Source: Chondrus crispus (Eukaryota; Rhodophyta; Florideophyceae; Gigartinales; Gigartinaceae). From it: 64,000 nucleotides of DNA. The stretch covers positions 127,899 through 191,898 of the forward strand of contig NW_005179194.1 in NCBI RefSeq assembly GCF_000350225.1, given 5' to 3'. The position numbers were made by a program, and so were the translations under genes. Numbering within the stretch: position 1 is the first letter of the stretch; each line of letters starts with the position of its first letter. Shown in pieces: positions 10,330 through 21,926 of this stretch. Below the pieces are notes generated by a model. It worked only from the letters and a program-made list of their open reading frames with translations. It did no database searches and was not told where the DNA came from.

Positions 10330-10967
10330 TGTCGCATAAACACCCCACACACGGCGGAGGGGTGTTCGCGATGTTCGGCGGAAGACCCCGGATCGGCGTA
10401 CCGAGGGTCTTGAACCAACCAACGCCACCGGAAGCGGGCCGGTAGCGGGTGGTAGAGCGTGTCGGCGAGGACGCGCGCGTAGGCAAGCGGATCGACGCCT
10501 CGACGCCCCGGAGCAGTACCAGTTGACGATCCGGTACTGACGGGCGGAGGCGGATCGCAGCTCGCCTGGGTGTCGCGCGCGTCCACTACCCGCTCGGTGG
10601 TAACTACTCGCGGAACGGCGGTGTGAGTAGAGTAAGCTGGGTGGTCGACCGTCGGTGGAGGGTTGCCTGTCTTCCTCCCCTCCGCCGGCTGTCGCTCCCT
10701 ATATTTATTGTACAAGTTAATTAACCGTCTACAGTACAGTACGGACTGTACTGTAGTCGGCTTACTGTAGACAGTGCGGGTCGGCCCGCACTGTAACGCT
10801 GTCAGCCGTCGGGGCTGACAGCACACGTGTGCTACACGTGGGGTACACGTGTTAGTGCGCGCGCGCTATAAGGTATGCGCGCGCGCACGCTGTAAGGTCC
10901 GTACCTTACAGCGTTAGATCTAATTCTAAATCTAATGTATAGTACAGTAGCCGGCGGTAATGCTACA
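10330..10967 (-). repeat. 3' LTR of gypsy element 1
   Basis: 638 bp, TG...CA, with ends TGTCGCAT and ATGCTACA that are nearly inverted. The right half is a string of perfect hairpins, for example 10771-10794, CTGTCAGCC/GGGCTGACAG near 10800, an alternating GC stem near 10855-10890, and ACGCTGTAAGGT/ACCTTACAGCGT. The last eight bases supply the ATG of the opposite-strand ORF frame. Confidence 0.92.
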
Positions 10968-11003
10968 CGGCCCCCCCCTTAGGCGTGAACGTCCGCGTTC
11001 ACG
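10968..11003 (-). repeat. Polypurine tract plus copy of the pol tail, element 1
   Basis: Read on the element strand, this spells VNADVHA, a stop codon, then a G-rich polypurine tract directly abutting the 3' LTR. The same series of features occurs at the real end of pol (17217-17250). Polypurine tracts prime plus-strand DNA synthesis in LTR elements. Confidence 0.75.
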
Positions 11004-12487
11004 TGTGCGGGTAGGGGGGAGGTGCGCCTCGGGTTCAAGCAGGTCTTGCTCGCCCTCGGTCCTTCTCCACCTCCTTCGCGCGCGGGATCCTTCTAATCCA
11101 TTGTCACTGTCGGTCGCGTTCTCGTCTCGGCACCGCTTGGTGTCTGCGCCGTCTTTCCCGCCCCGTCGCTGCTCCTCCGAGGTCATTCGTCTCCGTGCGC
11201 GCGTTTCTCTCCGCGATGAGGCGCGCGGAACCGCTCTGCGTCTTGGCCCTCCCACTCGCCGCCTCCGTCACGCGAACGCGACGTCGGGGAGTGTCCTTCT
11301 TCTGTGCGGGGGAGGTCCACTCCCAGCGATTCAGTGGGTTCTCTTTTGTTTCCGCCGTGGTGGGGGTGATGAGTGCCCCGAAGCGCCGTGCGAGCCAAGC
11401 CCGCAGTCCTCGGAAATAGGGCGACTCGGTCCAGGGCGTGGGCGAGGTCGTCGATGAGCGCGTCGGAGGGCCCGATCCCCCCCCGCCGATCTCGTCGCAT
11501 GCGATCACGCCGTAGGTCGGCTCGTCTCGCCGTTTCCCCGCTCTTCCGCGACTCCTTTGGCGTATACGTCCTCTTCCTGGGAGTCGGTAGACTGTGACGG
11601 GAGGCGGCATCCCTCCTTCGAATTGCCGGCGGTCCCCTCCTTACCACGACCGGTCGGTGGTTCCGTCTTGTACTGCGAGCTCCGCGCCCTATGGGTACCC
11701 TCTCCTTATGACAAAGCCGTCGGTCAGCCTCCTCCGCCGTGGTCGCCGTACCTTCTCACACCACAGCTCGCGAGCTTGAGCCGCCGTAGACGACAGCAGA
11801 GGGGGGGGGTCTCGTTCTGTACCTTGCGACGTGGGAGGATCCTGTCGCTCTCCCTCTCCCCGCCAACGCCAGTTGTAGAACCCCGTAGTGTCCTGTCCCG
11901 CGTGGCTCGTCGCATAGCGTAATTGCGTCGGCCAACCCCCCCAGTCCCCTTCCGCGAACCAAGCCCGCTTACTTTCGGTTCGACGCGTCGTCGCGTGTTG
12001 CCACCCTCATGCCGGGCCAGGGCGCGGGTGCCGTTCATCCCGTTGACCCCCAGCCACTCGCCTCTGATGTCGCTCGGTCGACCGCCGAGGGTGAGAGCGC
12101 GGCATCGAGGAGCGTGGGGTGGCTTTGCCGACGGTCGGCGCTCTTTCGTCGGGTATATAGGCTGGCGCGTAGAGGCCTGTCTCCACTTCTTCGTCGCCGT
12201 ATAGTGGCGGCGCCTTACGTCGCGCGCGCGACGGTGGTCGCGTCGAAGGGGCGCCGCAAGTCTCAGGGGTCATCGTCGGCGGTGGCGGAAGGGGGTTGGT
12301 CCTGAATTCGGCGATCGTCTTGCCTGTTCTCCGCGAATTTCGGTGGGCGGTGCACCGCTGTCTGAACCGAAGGCCGTCCCGTGGAGCTTCCGCCGTCGTG
12401 TTGCCCTCCGTAATTCGTTCTATTTTTAGACCGGGCGGCGGTGGTTAGTCGTATCGACCGGGGGGTATCCTTCTTCGTATAATCCCC

Positions 12488-14955
12488 GTGGCGAGCCGTT
12501 GCCTGCGCCACTTCCGCGGCTCAGTCACCTCTGTTTTCCCTCGCTCTCGTGATCGCTCGTTCCCTTCCTCCGAGATTCCTCTACGTCGTTACTTTGCGCC
12601 CGTCTTCTTAGTGGGGCGCGCCATCTTCCGCCCGTGTCATGAGCAACCCCCCTCTCCGTCGCGCGAGAGAGGTGCTCCCCCTGGTTCTTCGGGGTCAGTC
12701 GGGGCCCCGCTGCCGACTCTCCGTCCTACGGGTGCAGGTTCGCCCGCATCGGCGGCTCCGTCGTCGCAGATCACAGCCTTCCAGAAGACACGTCCGTCCC
12801 GGGATTCCACGATCTCGGGGGAGTTGGGGACCTCCGTGGTCGGCGTCGTCGGAGGTCCCGCGTACCACGCCGCCGAAGGTCATCTCGGGTCGGGTTCCCC
12901 TGCTGCCCGTGGCCTACCGCTGCCGATGGCTTCGGCCGGTCCCTGTGGCTCCACGGGAGCCGTGCCAACGCCACCCCCTCCGCCGCGCCCTGATCCGTAC
13001 ACGGCCCAAGGGCTTTCCGGTCGTCCCGGATCGCCATGAGACGTTGTCCGTCCGTCGGGGGAGGGCCACCGAGGTGCATCGCACAGCTCGACGAGGTGGC
13101 TGGGCGCGGTCTACGAACAGTCCGCGCCCCTACCGCTGAGCCGTCTCCGGTTCCCCTGGGGTCGCCATGCCCGGTCGGGCGTGACTATAGCCGAGATAAT
13201 TTCTCAACCCGAGGTGCGCCCTGATCTTGCTCGCATCCTCAAGATCAGGGGCGCCGGTCTTATCGATCAGGCCGCGGCGGCGCTCGTCCGCCTCATGGCG
13301 GAGGGCGATGGTGCCGGATACCAAATCCCCGGCGAAATCCCCTGTGACCGTACGTTCGTGTATAGCGTGGCCGAGGCTGAGTACGTCGATCGCATCGCCT
13401 CGGCCCTCTGCCTTCCCGGCGGAAGGGGTTCGCAGCCGTTCATCCTTGCCGAGGTCGCGCGGCTGTACGTGTGCCCCCGTCCATATGCGTTCCCGAAGCC
13501 GTTAGTCGCGCTTCAGAAGTCGGCCAGTGCCTTGATGAGGATACACTCTATCGCGATCGCCCATCGCGACTGGTCCGCATATCGCCGAGCCGACGAAAAG
13601 GATGGGCGCGTGTTCTGCTCGGCATGCTTTGAGCATGGACTGTCCCCCGCCGATTTCCCCATACTCCCCGCCGTGGTTCGGGACTCCTTCCCTTCGCTGG
13701 GAGTCCACCCGCTCCTCCCGTACGTTCTTAAATACTTCGGGTCCGCCTTCCCAGAGGAGGACCACCCGGCATATGAGTGTCTCTTGTCTAACTGCGAACG
13801 GGAGTGGGCGTGGTCGGTGTGCAACGCCGTCAGCACCGAGCTGGGTGTGAATGGCAGGGTGTTCATCCAGCCCACCCCGACGTTGGATTTCTTGGGGAGA
13901 GTGACGCCGGGGCTCCCCAAGGTGTCCTTGAATCCGTCCGACCGGGAGTCCACACACGTCGTGTGGACGTATACAGCCGTCTTGGATCTCCTCCGCCGTG
14001 CCGGAGGGGTGGGGGAACATACCCACCGCCCCTGGACTGACTTCTCCACCGGCGAACGGAGTGTCTTTTTACTGTACGACGTTCGCGCGGACGCGTTCGC
14101 GTCGCGACCCGCCGTAGGACCACCTCCAACCGGGTCGTCGGGGTCCCGCAGCGGTGTGGGCTCCGCTGCCCGTGCAGCGCGTCGCAAGCGTTACCGGGAT
14201 CTGGACGCTGAGTCCCCGGACGTGTTCGCAGTGGGATCGAACCCATTTCGTATCGCGAGTCCCATCTACACCGAAACGCCTCTTCGGGGCAGCCGAGGAC
14301 CCTCCGAAATACTGCCCGTCCAACCGCTCCGTTCCTTGGAGGGCGGACCTGCGCCGGGTGAGTTTGCGGATCGTGTCCTATCGCCAGGTGAGCTCGAGTC
14401 GATCCCCGAATTACTGCGCGCTTTGGGCACTCCCAGGATCGTATCTGGTCTACCGGAGCGCTGCTAAGCACGATGGCAGGCTGGTACCTAGCCCGTAGTG
14501 ACGAGGCTCGACGCCTCGGCGCCGAACGGGCCTCACTAGCTTCGCAGTTCCATCGTGCTCAGAGGGAGGTGGAGGCGCTTCGTGCCGCCTCGCTCCGTTA
14601 CTCCCAATTCGTCGCGCGTCTCAGTGCTGACCGTGACCGCTACCGTGCGGAGCGCGACGAGCTCCGGGCGATTCGTGCAGCGCCAAGCGGGCGGCATCCG
14701 ATGTCGCAGGGGGTGACGCCTCCGAGGCGTCGTCCCGTACCCCGCGATCCGTACGATCACCTGGGGTCCGACCTCCCGGCTACTGGAAGCCCCGTAGGTC
14801 GTGGTGAGAGCCACGTCGGCGAAGCTCGCTACGCCGCCATTGCGATGCCCTCCCTTGCGGAGGTAAGGGCAACCCCGCCACGTCACGCCAGTTACTGCCC
14901 GACGTCGTCGTACGGTCCCGAAATCACGGAGACAGGGGAGGAGGCTGGTCGTTGA
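12488..14955 (+). pseudogene. Opposite-strand ORF region of element 1, unknown conserved protein
   Basis: Between pol and the 3' LTR, on the strand opposite gag-pol, lies a coding region whose central part (13181-14467) aligns along some 300 residues with the 711-codon ORF of element 2. Shared blocks include DRTFVYSVAE, YVDR, RPYAF-KPLVALQKS, HRDWSAYRR, SFPSLGVHPLLP and EREWAWSV. The far end (14473-14955) is Arg/Glu-rich with coiled-coil heptads (SDEARRLGAERASLASQF), again as in element 2. I see no signal peptide, membrane segment or enzyme motif. The region is partly decayed. Conservation of sequence across two diverged copies argues that it was a real protein. Confidence 0.7.
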
Positions 14956-17216
14956 CGCTGCCTAGCTAGTAGAAGCAGGTCCCTCTTCCCCTTGGTGCGA
15001 TAAATGGACCTCCCCTCGATCCTTTCCTTAGTTATTCTTTCCGTACGTACCCGTTCCTCTGGGGGCTTGGAACCTTCCGCGCGCTCACCCCCGTCGGCGG
15101 GCGGAGACGGCGGTACATCGTTCGTGTGAGACGGCTTCGCGGGAGCCGAACAGTTCGCGAGGGGACGTGTCGAGGTGCCCCACGGTAGACGTCGAGGCTG
15201 CCGGTCGTCTGATCGCGTCGTACCGCGCGTTTTATTTCCCCCCTTCGCCGACGGCTCCTTACGCCGACGCGTCTCAACCCTTTGCGGTCCATCGCGCCGA
15301 AGTGGTATAGACGCCGCCGGCTCGTCCGACGTGCGGTAGGTGCTTCCTTCTTCGAGGAGGAAGGCTCCTCGTCTGTCCCTCCGGCGGACTGTGCGGCGAA
15401 GAGATGGGGATTTGGCGAGCTCCTATTGGTCGGCCTTGTCGTCACTGCCCCAAGGGAGCTCGCGTCGTCCCCCGCCTCCGGTCGGCGTCGTGAGTCCCCG
15501 TAACAGGGACAGGCTGGTGCGTTACGGTTGCGGGGTCGTCCCTTCTTGATGTCCAATTCGGCCCGCTCCCACTTCCTCCGCGCGGCGTCATGCTTCCCTC
15601 TCGCCACCGCCCCTCGACCGCGTCGTCGGTCGACGTCTTTCTTCTCTGTGCCGGGGGCGTCGGGCTTCCGCGCGCTGGCGAACGCCGGGGTACTCCCCCG
15701 CTGACGGCGAGAGTTCCAGTGCCTCCACTCGCGTCCACCCACAGTTCGCTCACGTGCGTTTCGGCAGTAATGGAAACGGCTGTACGAGTGCGTTGGCTCA
15801 GGTCGTCTCCTCGGGCCACGAAAAGGGGCTCCCTCTCGTGGAGCGGCCGGGTTACCTACCGACGTGGTGCCTCGCGCTGGCCTTCGGATCGGCGTCATGT
15901 CAACAAAGCGACGCCTCGCTCGTCGTAGACTATCCATCGCGAATGAGTCGCGGGACTCTTCGAGGGCCAGCAGCCGTGTCCTCCTCCCCCATTACGTCGG
16001 CAGACAGGAGTCGCGATTTCGGCACTCGTCCTTTTCCGTCGTGTTCGTTGCGAACGGATTCTCTTCCACGAGAAGTGCCCCAGTTTAACGTCGCCGTGTG
16101 CGGCCGCGAGCGCCCCTACATGCGCGCTGGCGTGGTAGTGCGCAGCTCCGCGTGGGGCTGTCCTGCCTAACGAACGAATGGTGTCCCGCGCGCCCGCGCC
16201 ACAGTTCGCGCGACGAATTTCGGTAGGGTACACGCGCCCAGGACTGAGTCGAAGACGGCGTGTACGTGGGGCAGGACTATCGGCCGTGACCTCCAGCGCA
16301 CCTCGTCCCGTTGTGGAGGTGTGCGGGTATGTGACGTGGACGAGCCTAGGATATGTAGGTATGCGACGACGCGCTCGAATGCGGGTCGGTGTGCACGAGC
16401 GTCCTGCCTCTTGGCGGCGGGAATGAGGGCGTGTCGCACCGAGATGATGCGAGCACATCACACCGCCCGTTCCAGATTGTGTACGGTGGCGTGTGTCAGC
16501 CGACCGTCGATTTTTTATGGCCCGCGCGCCTTGTACGCACTCCTAATGCACGTGCTGTCCGCCGTCCGGCATAATTTCCCACCGTCTAATATTTTCGTAT
16601 TTTTAGGGAGATGGCGGCGGTTTGGTGGCGTCGTTCGCTTTCGAGGCACTGGCAGACAGTTGCCCCTCCGTTCGCACATCGGCTCTCGGATCCTATCGTA
16701 TTTTGTCACTGCTTATGCGCGCACGCACAAAACGAGCGCAGCGCAGTCGCTCCTCGCCTCATCGATTACCTCAGGGGTCGTCCCCTCTCGGGCAGTACGG
16801 ACTGTTCGAGGTCTCTGAGTCGCGTGTTTGGGAGACGTCCCTTACATCTGCTTGGCCCTCTTTCTCTCTACAACCGTTGAGTTATGCTGCAGTTGATCAC
16901 GATGGAACTGCAACGGCTTTGTGAGTGTAGCGCCCCGGCACATGTCGTCGTGTTCGCTGGGAGGTCGTGTCCTCCCTCATTTCACTTCACGTCCCAGGGC
17001 TACTGTTCGTGACACAGTACGCCCTGTCTCACGACCCTCCTCTCGTCGGTGATGGCGGTTGGTGTCGCATGGACTTGCGTTGTCCGTGCGTCGACTGGAC
17101 ATCCCATGCTTCCCCGAAGTTGGTCGGCCACCCTCGTTGTGTCCTTGCGTAGACCCCCGCCCTTTCCGACCGCGAAGGGGGGGTTTAATTTTTCCGGTTT
17201 ACGGAGCGGTTGGGGG
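14956..17216. other. Non-coding part of the element 1 extra module
   Basis: GC-rich DNA between the opposite-strand ORF and the end of pol. Long frames here (for example 301 codons, minus, 15032-15937) are Arg/Pro/Thr-rich, overlap frames on the other strand and match nothing in element 2, so I treat them as composition effects. Confidence 0.5.
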
Positions 17217-17226
17217 GGCCCCCTCC

Positions 17227-20200
17227 TTAAGAGTGAACGTCCGCGTTCATTTCGGAGTTGAGGTCCCTCCCCGTGCGTCTTCGAAGACGCAGCGCATATC
17301 GAGACACCAATTCTTCGGGGATGTGGGTGCGTTCCGTCCAAGTGGGTTGGTCGTAGTCCGCCCACTTGATGAGGAACTCCGTTATTCCGTCTTCCATCTC
17401 TCGATGCTTGAGTAGCCTCTCCACGGCGTACTGTGTTTCCTCCCTGACCTTGTTGGCAAGGTCACGCGGGGTCGTCGTGCTCACCCGTGGCACGTCCATC
17501 GGCGGGGGCGCGTACACGCAGCGGTCTGCGGACACCCGCTCGGTGACGCCATCACGATCGATTGTGATGGTTCGAAGATCGTTGGCGAGGACACGGTACG
17601 GCCCAACGGCGGGCGAGGCGAGCTTGTTAGACGTTTTGTCCCCGTCGGTGGGGTTCAGGTAGATGAAGTTACCTGGCTCGAGACGTGTGTTAACCGTTCG
17701 AACGCGCTTATCGAAGTCGCGTTTGTAACGGGCTTGCGTGCGTCGCAATCTCCCGTAGGCCTTCTGGATCGTCGCGTCCAAGGTCTTGAGGAACTCCGCA
17801 CGCTGCGTTCCCCTATCGACAGGTGGAACGTCCCCGCCGGTTCGTCGAAGAGAAAACTCCGGCGGGGACAGCTGAGCACGAGCTCAAACGGGGTTGTTCG
17901 TGTGGTTCGGTGTACGTGGGAGTTATATGCGTACGTGAACGGTCCCACGTACACGTCCCAGTCGTCTTGATGCTCGTTCACGTAATTGCGGAGCATTGCC
18001 GCAATCGTTCGGTTATAGCGTTCCACCTGGCCGTTCGCCTGAGAGTGGTACGCTGACGTATAAAGGTTCGTAATTCCCAGCACTCAGCATGTGCTTTGGA
18101 AGAACTTTTCGTTGAACTGCGGTCCGTTATCCGACAGTAGCGAGCGTGGGACGCCGTACTTAAAGACCCACGCTTCGCAAAACGCCACTGCGACGGTGTA
18201 GGCGGTTACCGTGCGCAGTGCGACGACCTGCATTAACTTCGTAAAGCGATCGGTGATTACCAGGAGGAATCGTTTCCCTGCCTTGGTCTTTGGGAGCGGC
18301 CCAGTATATCAATCTCGAGGCTCTCCAACGGCCGCGTCGCTGGAAACAGCCTTAATCGGTTTAGGTGTTTCCGAAGCTCGACGCGGTTCATTGCACAGGT
18401 TCGACAACCTCGTACGGTTGACGCGACGTCCGCGGCTAAGTGGGGCCAGTAGTACTCGCGACGGAGCGCGTAGTACATGCGGTTCTGCCCCAGATGCCCG
18501 GCGATGGCCGGGTTATGGCAGAGCCGCAGCAACCGGGCGCGTAGAGTCCGAGGGACCACCACCTGTACGATATCAGGGTCGAAGGGGTGTCTCCGTTTGA
18601 GCACCCCTTGGTGGTCCTCGAAGAACGCGGAGTCCCGGGACTCTGACTGTCGTGCCAATACCGTTTGGCAGAAGTCACCCGCGCGTTGTTCCTCGGCTAT
18701 CTCCTCTATCGTAAGAGGGGCCGGCAAGTCGTCCTGCGGAGGGGCGACCTGGGAACCGGACGTATCGGCTTCGAAGTCTTGGGCGCGATCGAGGTCCACG
18801 GCGTCGAACTTCTCGTTCTCTGCCCAGAAGGCGTCGGGTTCTTCTAGAGCAGGGGCTTCGTCGTCGCCCCTCGGCTCGTCGCGCGCTCGGGCGCGCAATT
18901 TCCTTCGGGATTTCGTTCGGTTCCTTGTGGTCACGAAGACGTGGTCGGCCTCGTGCTCGCAGCTCGCGGTGCATACGTGGTCCGCGAGCTCATCCGAGAC
19001 ATCACGAACGGTCGTGCACGTGTTGTAGGTGGGGATGTCGTCGTCCACCTCGACAGCCGGGCGAGGGTCGTCGGCGACCCTCGGTGATACGAGGCGTGAC
19101 AGGGCGTCGGGGACCTGATGCACGCGCCCGGGGCGGTACTGAATGGTGAAATCGTATTCAGCCAGACGTAGCCGCCACCGGGTGAGTCTTCCGGAGCTCT
19201 CGGTCAGGGACATGAGCCACCTCAGCGCGTCGTGATCCGTCCGGACGGTGAACTTCGTGCCCTCGACGTACGGGCGTAGTGTGCGGACGGCCCACACTAC
19301 AGCGAAGCACTCGCGTTCCGTAGCGCTGTAGTTGCGTTCGCTGTCGTTTAACGAATACGACCAATATCCGACGGGACGCCAGTCGTTGGCTTCGTCGTGT
19401 TCTTGCAGCAGCGTACACCCGAGTTGATACGCACTTGCATCGGTATCGATCATGTACGGCCGACCGTACCGCGGAAGCGCAAGTATCGGCGGAGCGATCA
19501 TCCTTGCCTTGAGGTCCTCGAACGCTTGAAGCTGGGCCTCCGTTGGATTATCGAAGTCGGGGTCGGCGTCCTTGCGGGTCATATCGGTTAGCGGTCGAGC
19601 TATCTTGGCAAACCCCTTGACGAAACGGCGGTAGACGTTGCACGCTCCGAGGAACGAGCGCACCTGCGTAAGCGTTCTCGGGAACGTGAACGTCTTGAAG
19701 GCGTCGGCCGCCGTTTCGGCCACGCTGAGCTTACCTGGGGATATCACGTGCCCCAGGTAATGCACCTTCGGACGGAAGAAGCTGCACTTCTTGAGCTTGA
19801 GGGACATACCGGCGGTCCTCAACAAGCTCAAGACAATGTCGAGGTGTTCGGCGTGCTCCTCGTGCGTTCGGGAAAAAACTATGACGTCGTCGAGGTATAC
19901 GAGACATATCTGCCATCTTATGCCGGACAGGATGATGTCCAATGCACGTTGGAAGGTGGCCGGTGCCCCTTTCAGTCCGAACGGCATACGCAAATGGCGA
20001 AACGTACCCATATGCGTGGTGAATGTGGTCTTATCCCGGTCCTCCGGCGCGACCGGGATTTGCCAGTAGCCTGAATTGCAGTCAAGCGTAGTGAAGACGG
20101 CTGCATCCCCTCACGAATCGATGCAGTCGTCCATCCGGGGCAGCGGATACGAATCCCCTGCCGTCTTTGCGTTGAGACGTCGGTAGTCAACGCAAAACCG

Positions 20201-21837
20201 AAGGGAGCCGTCTTTCTTCGGGACGAGCACCACCGGCGAAGCCCACTCGGTGCTCGCGGGTTCGATAACTCCGGCGTTCAACATCTTGTTGACTTCTTTA
20301 GCAACCATCTCACGCATGGCGGGCCCCTTTCGGTAGGGCATAGAACGAATCGGTTTCGTCCCCGCCTCGAGTGGTATGCGGTGCTCCGTTGCTCGTATCG
20401 TACCGAGCGCACCGCTCCACAGACTCGAATGCTTACGGAGCATGTCGAGTACCCGTGCGCGGAGCTTGTCATCGTCGATGTATGACAAGTCCATTTCTTT
20501 TTCCCAATTCATCGGCGAATTTTCGGGATCCTTATTTGTGACTCGCGCGGTGCCTTCCGTCGATGATGGGCACCCCGCCGGCTGATCGCCGGGGCCGGCA
20601 TGACTTCCCTCAGCGGTCTTATTTTCCGGGGAGCCTGGTCGGCCAGCTCCCCCTCTCCCGGCTTGCACGTCCCAGTCGGTGAGATGCAGCACGTGTGCGA
20701 TCTGCGCTCCGACTCGGCGCTCGGGCGTCAGGATCGCCAGCTGATTGCGCTTCGCGTAACCGACGACGGTGCGCTTCGGGAGCGGCCTCGCTTGGCGCGA
20801 GAAATTCGCCACGATCACGTCGAAGGTCTGGTTCGGTAAGACCTCAGCTACACCGTTCGTGAGCCTCACTCCGTGTCGACGTTGGAGTGACGGCTTGGGT
20901 TCCAAGAAAACGAGGCCGCTCCCCGCGGTGGTGACGCGTACCCGTGCTTGCGACATCGCGGGGATCGTGACCCATCGGGCGACACGGATCGGCTGTGGGG
21001 CTTCTTCGCGTACGTCGGCCCGACTTGACTGGCGACCGTGGCGCCGGGTTGGGGGAGACGGCTCCCCCTTCCCATCGACAATGGCGACGGAGCCACCTTG
21101 TCGGAGCTCGAGCCTCTGCGCGTCGATGTCAATACTTCGAACGTGCGCATCGATGAACGCAGTGCCCAGGAGGACGGGCACCGCCAGCTGGTCGGCGACC
21201 ACGAACGGAATGCGGAACGTCGTGTTCCGCAGTCGGACGGCCAGCTGCACGACCGCCGTCAGCTTGAGCGGGTTACTGTTCGCGCCTGCCAATCGTGGCA
21301 GGCGTGCGTCGCGTACGACGTAACAGTGTGCTGGAAAGGAAGGTCGGCCTTCCTCACCAAGTTATACCCCGAGCAGGTATCGACTGCAATGGTATGAGGC
21401 TTGAACGCGTTCCCCTCGATTGCCATCGAGCCGAGGACGTTGTATATCTTCGATGTCATCAAGCAAATGACACCGTCGACTACCTTCGGTGACGACGGCT
21501 CGGCCAGGTCGTTCCGCTTGGGCCGCCGGCGTCGGTTCCGGCTTCTCTTCCGTGGTCTTCTGCTTCGGTCGCGGGGCGTCCGTCGGTCGGTGACGTCCTC
21601 GCGGCAAGTCGCGTCCGTACGCGACTTGATTTCTTCTGGCGGCCCCGGACACACGTGGGTCGGGCCGCCTGCGCGTTCGATGCGCTCCTTATTTGGCATG
21701 TGGCTCACGGTGGCCACGGTGCCTTCTTCCTCTAGGCGTGCCGGGCTCTCGGTGGTCTCGGCGCCTTTGTCCTCCCGCACCTGACTTACGGAAGTCTCGG
21801 TGCGCTCGTGCGGAGTCGAGGGGAATATTATCGGCAA
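17227..21837 (-). pseudogene. Chromovirus pol region, element 1 (fossil)
   Basis: Domains in order on the minus strand: an aspartic protease (VDTCSGYNLV, with VLLGTAFI further on); reverse transcriptase (FCVDYRRLNAKT, MPFGLKGAPATFQRAL, VYLDDVIVFSRT); RNase H (MIDTDASAYQLG); integrase with an HHCC zinc finger (CHNPAIAGHLGQ to CRTCAMN) and DDE core; a GPY/F module (SPAVGPYRVL); and a chromodomain at the C-terminus (VERLLKHREMEDGITEFLIK, then WADYDQPTW). Chromodomains steer integration toward modified histones. The frame is decayed in several places. Confidence 0.9.
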
Positions 21838-21926
21838 ACATTCCCCTCCTCCGCCGGGGTTGAATCGTAACGGGTCTGGGTTGGTGTGACAAGACGGCTC
21901 ACGCGACCGAGCGAACGTAACCGTCT

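Noticed and set aside
15032-15937. 301-codon minus-strand frame in the element 1 module
   Set aside because: Arg/Pro/Thr-rich, overlapped by frames on the other strand, and with no counterpart in element 2.
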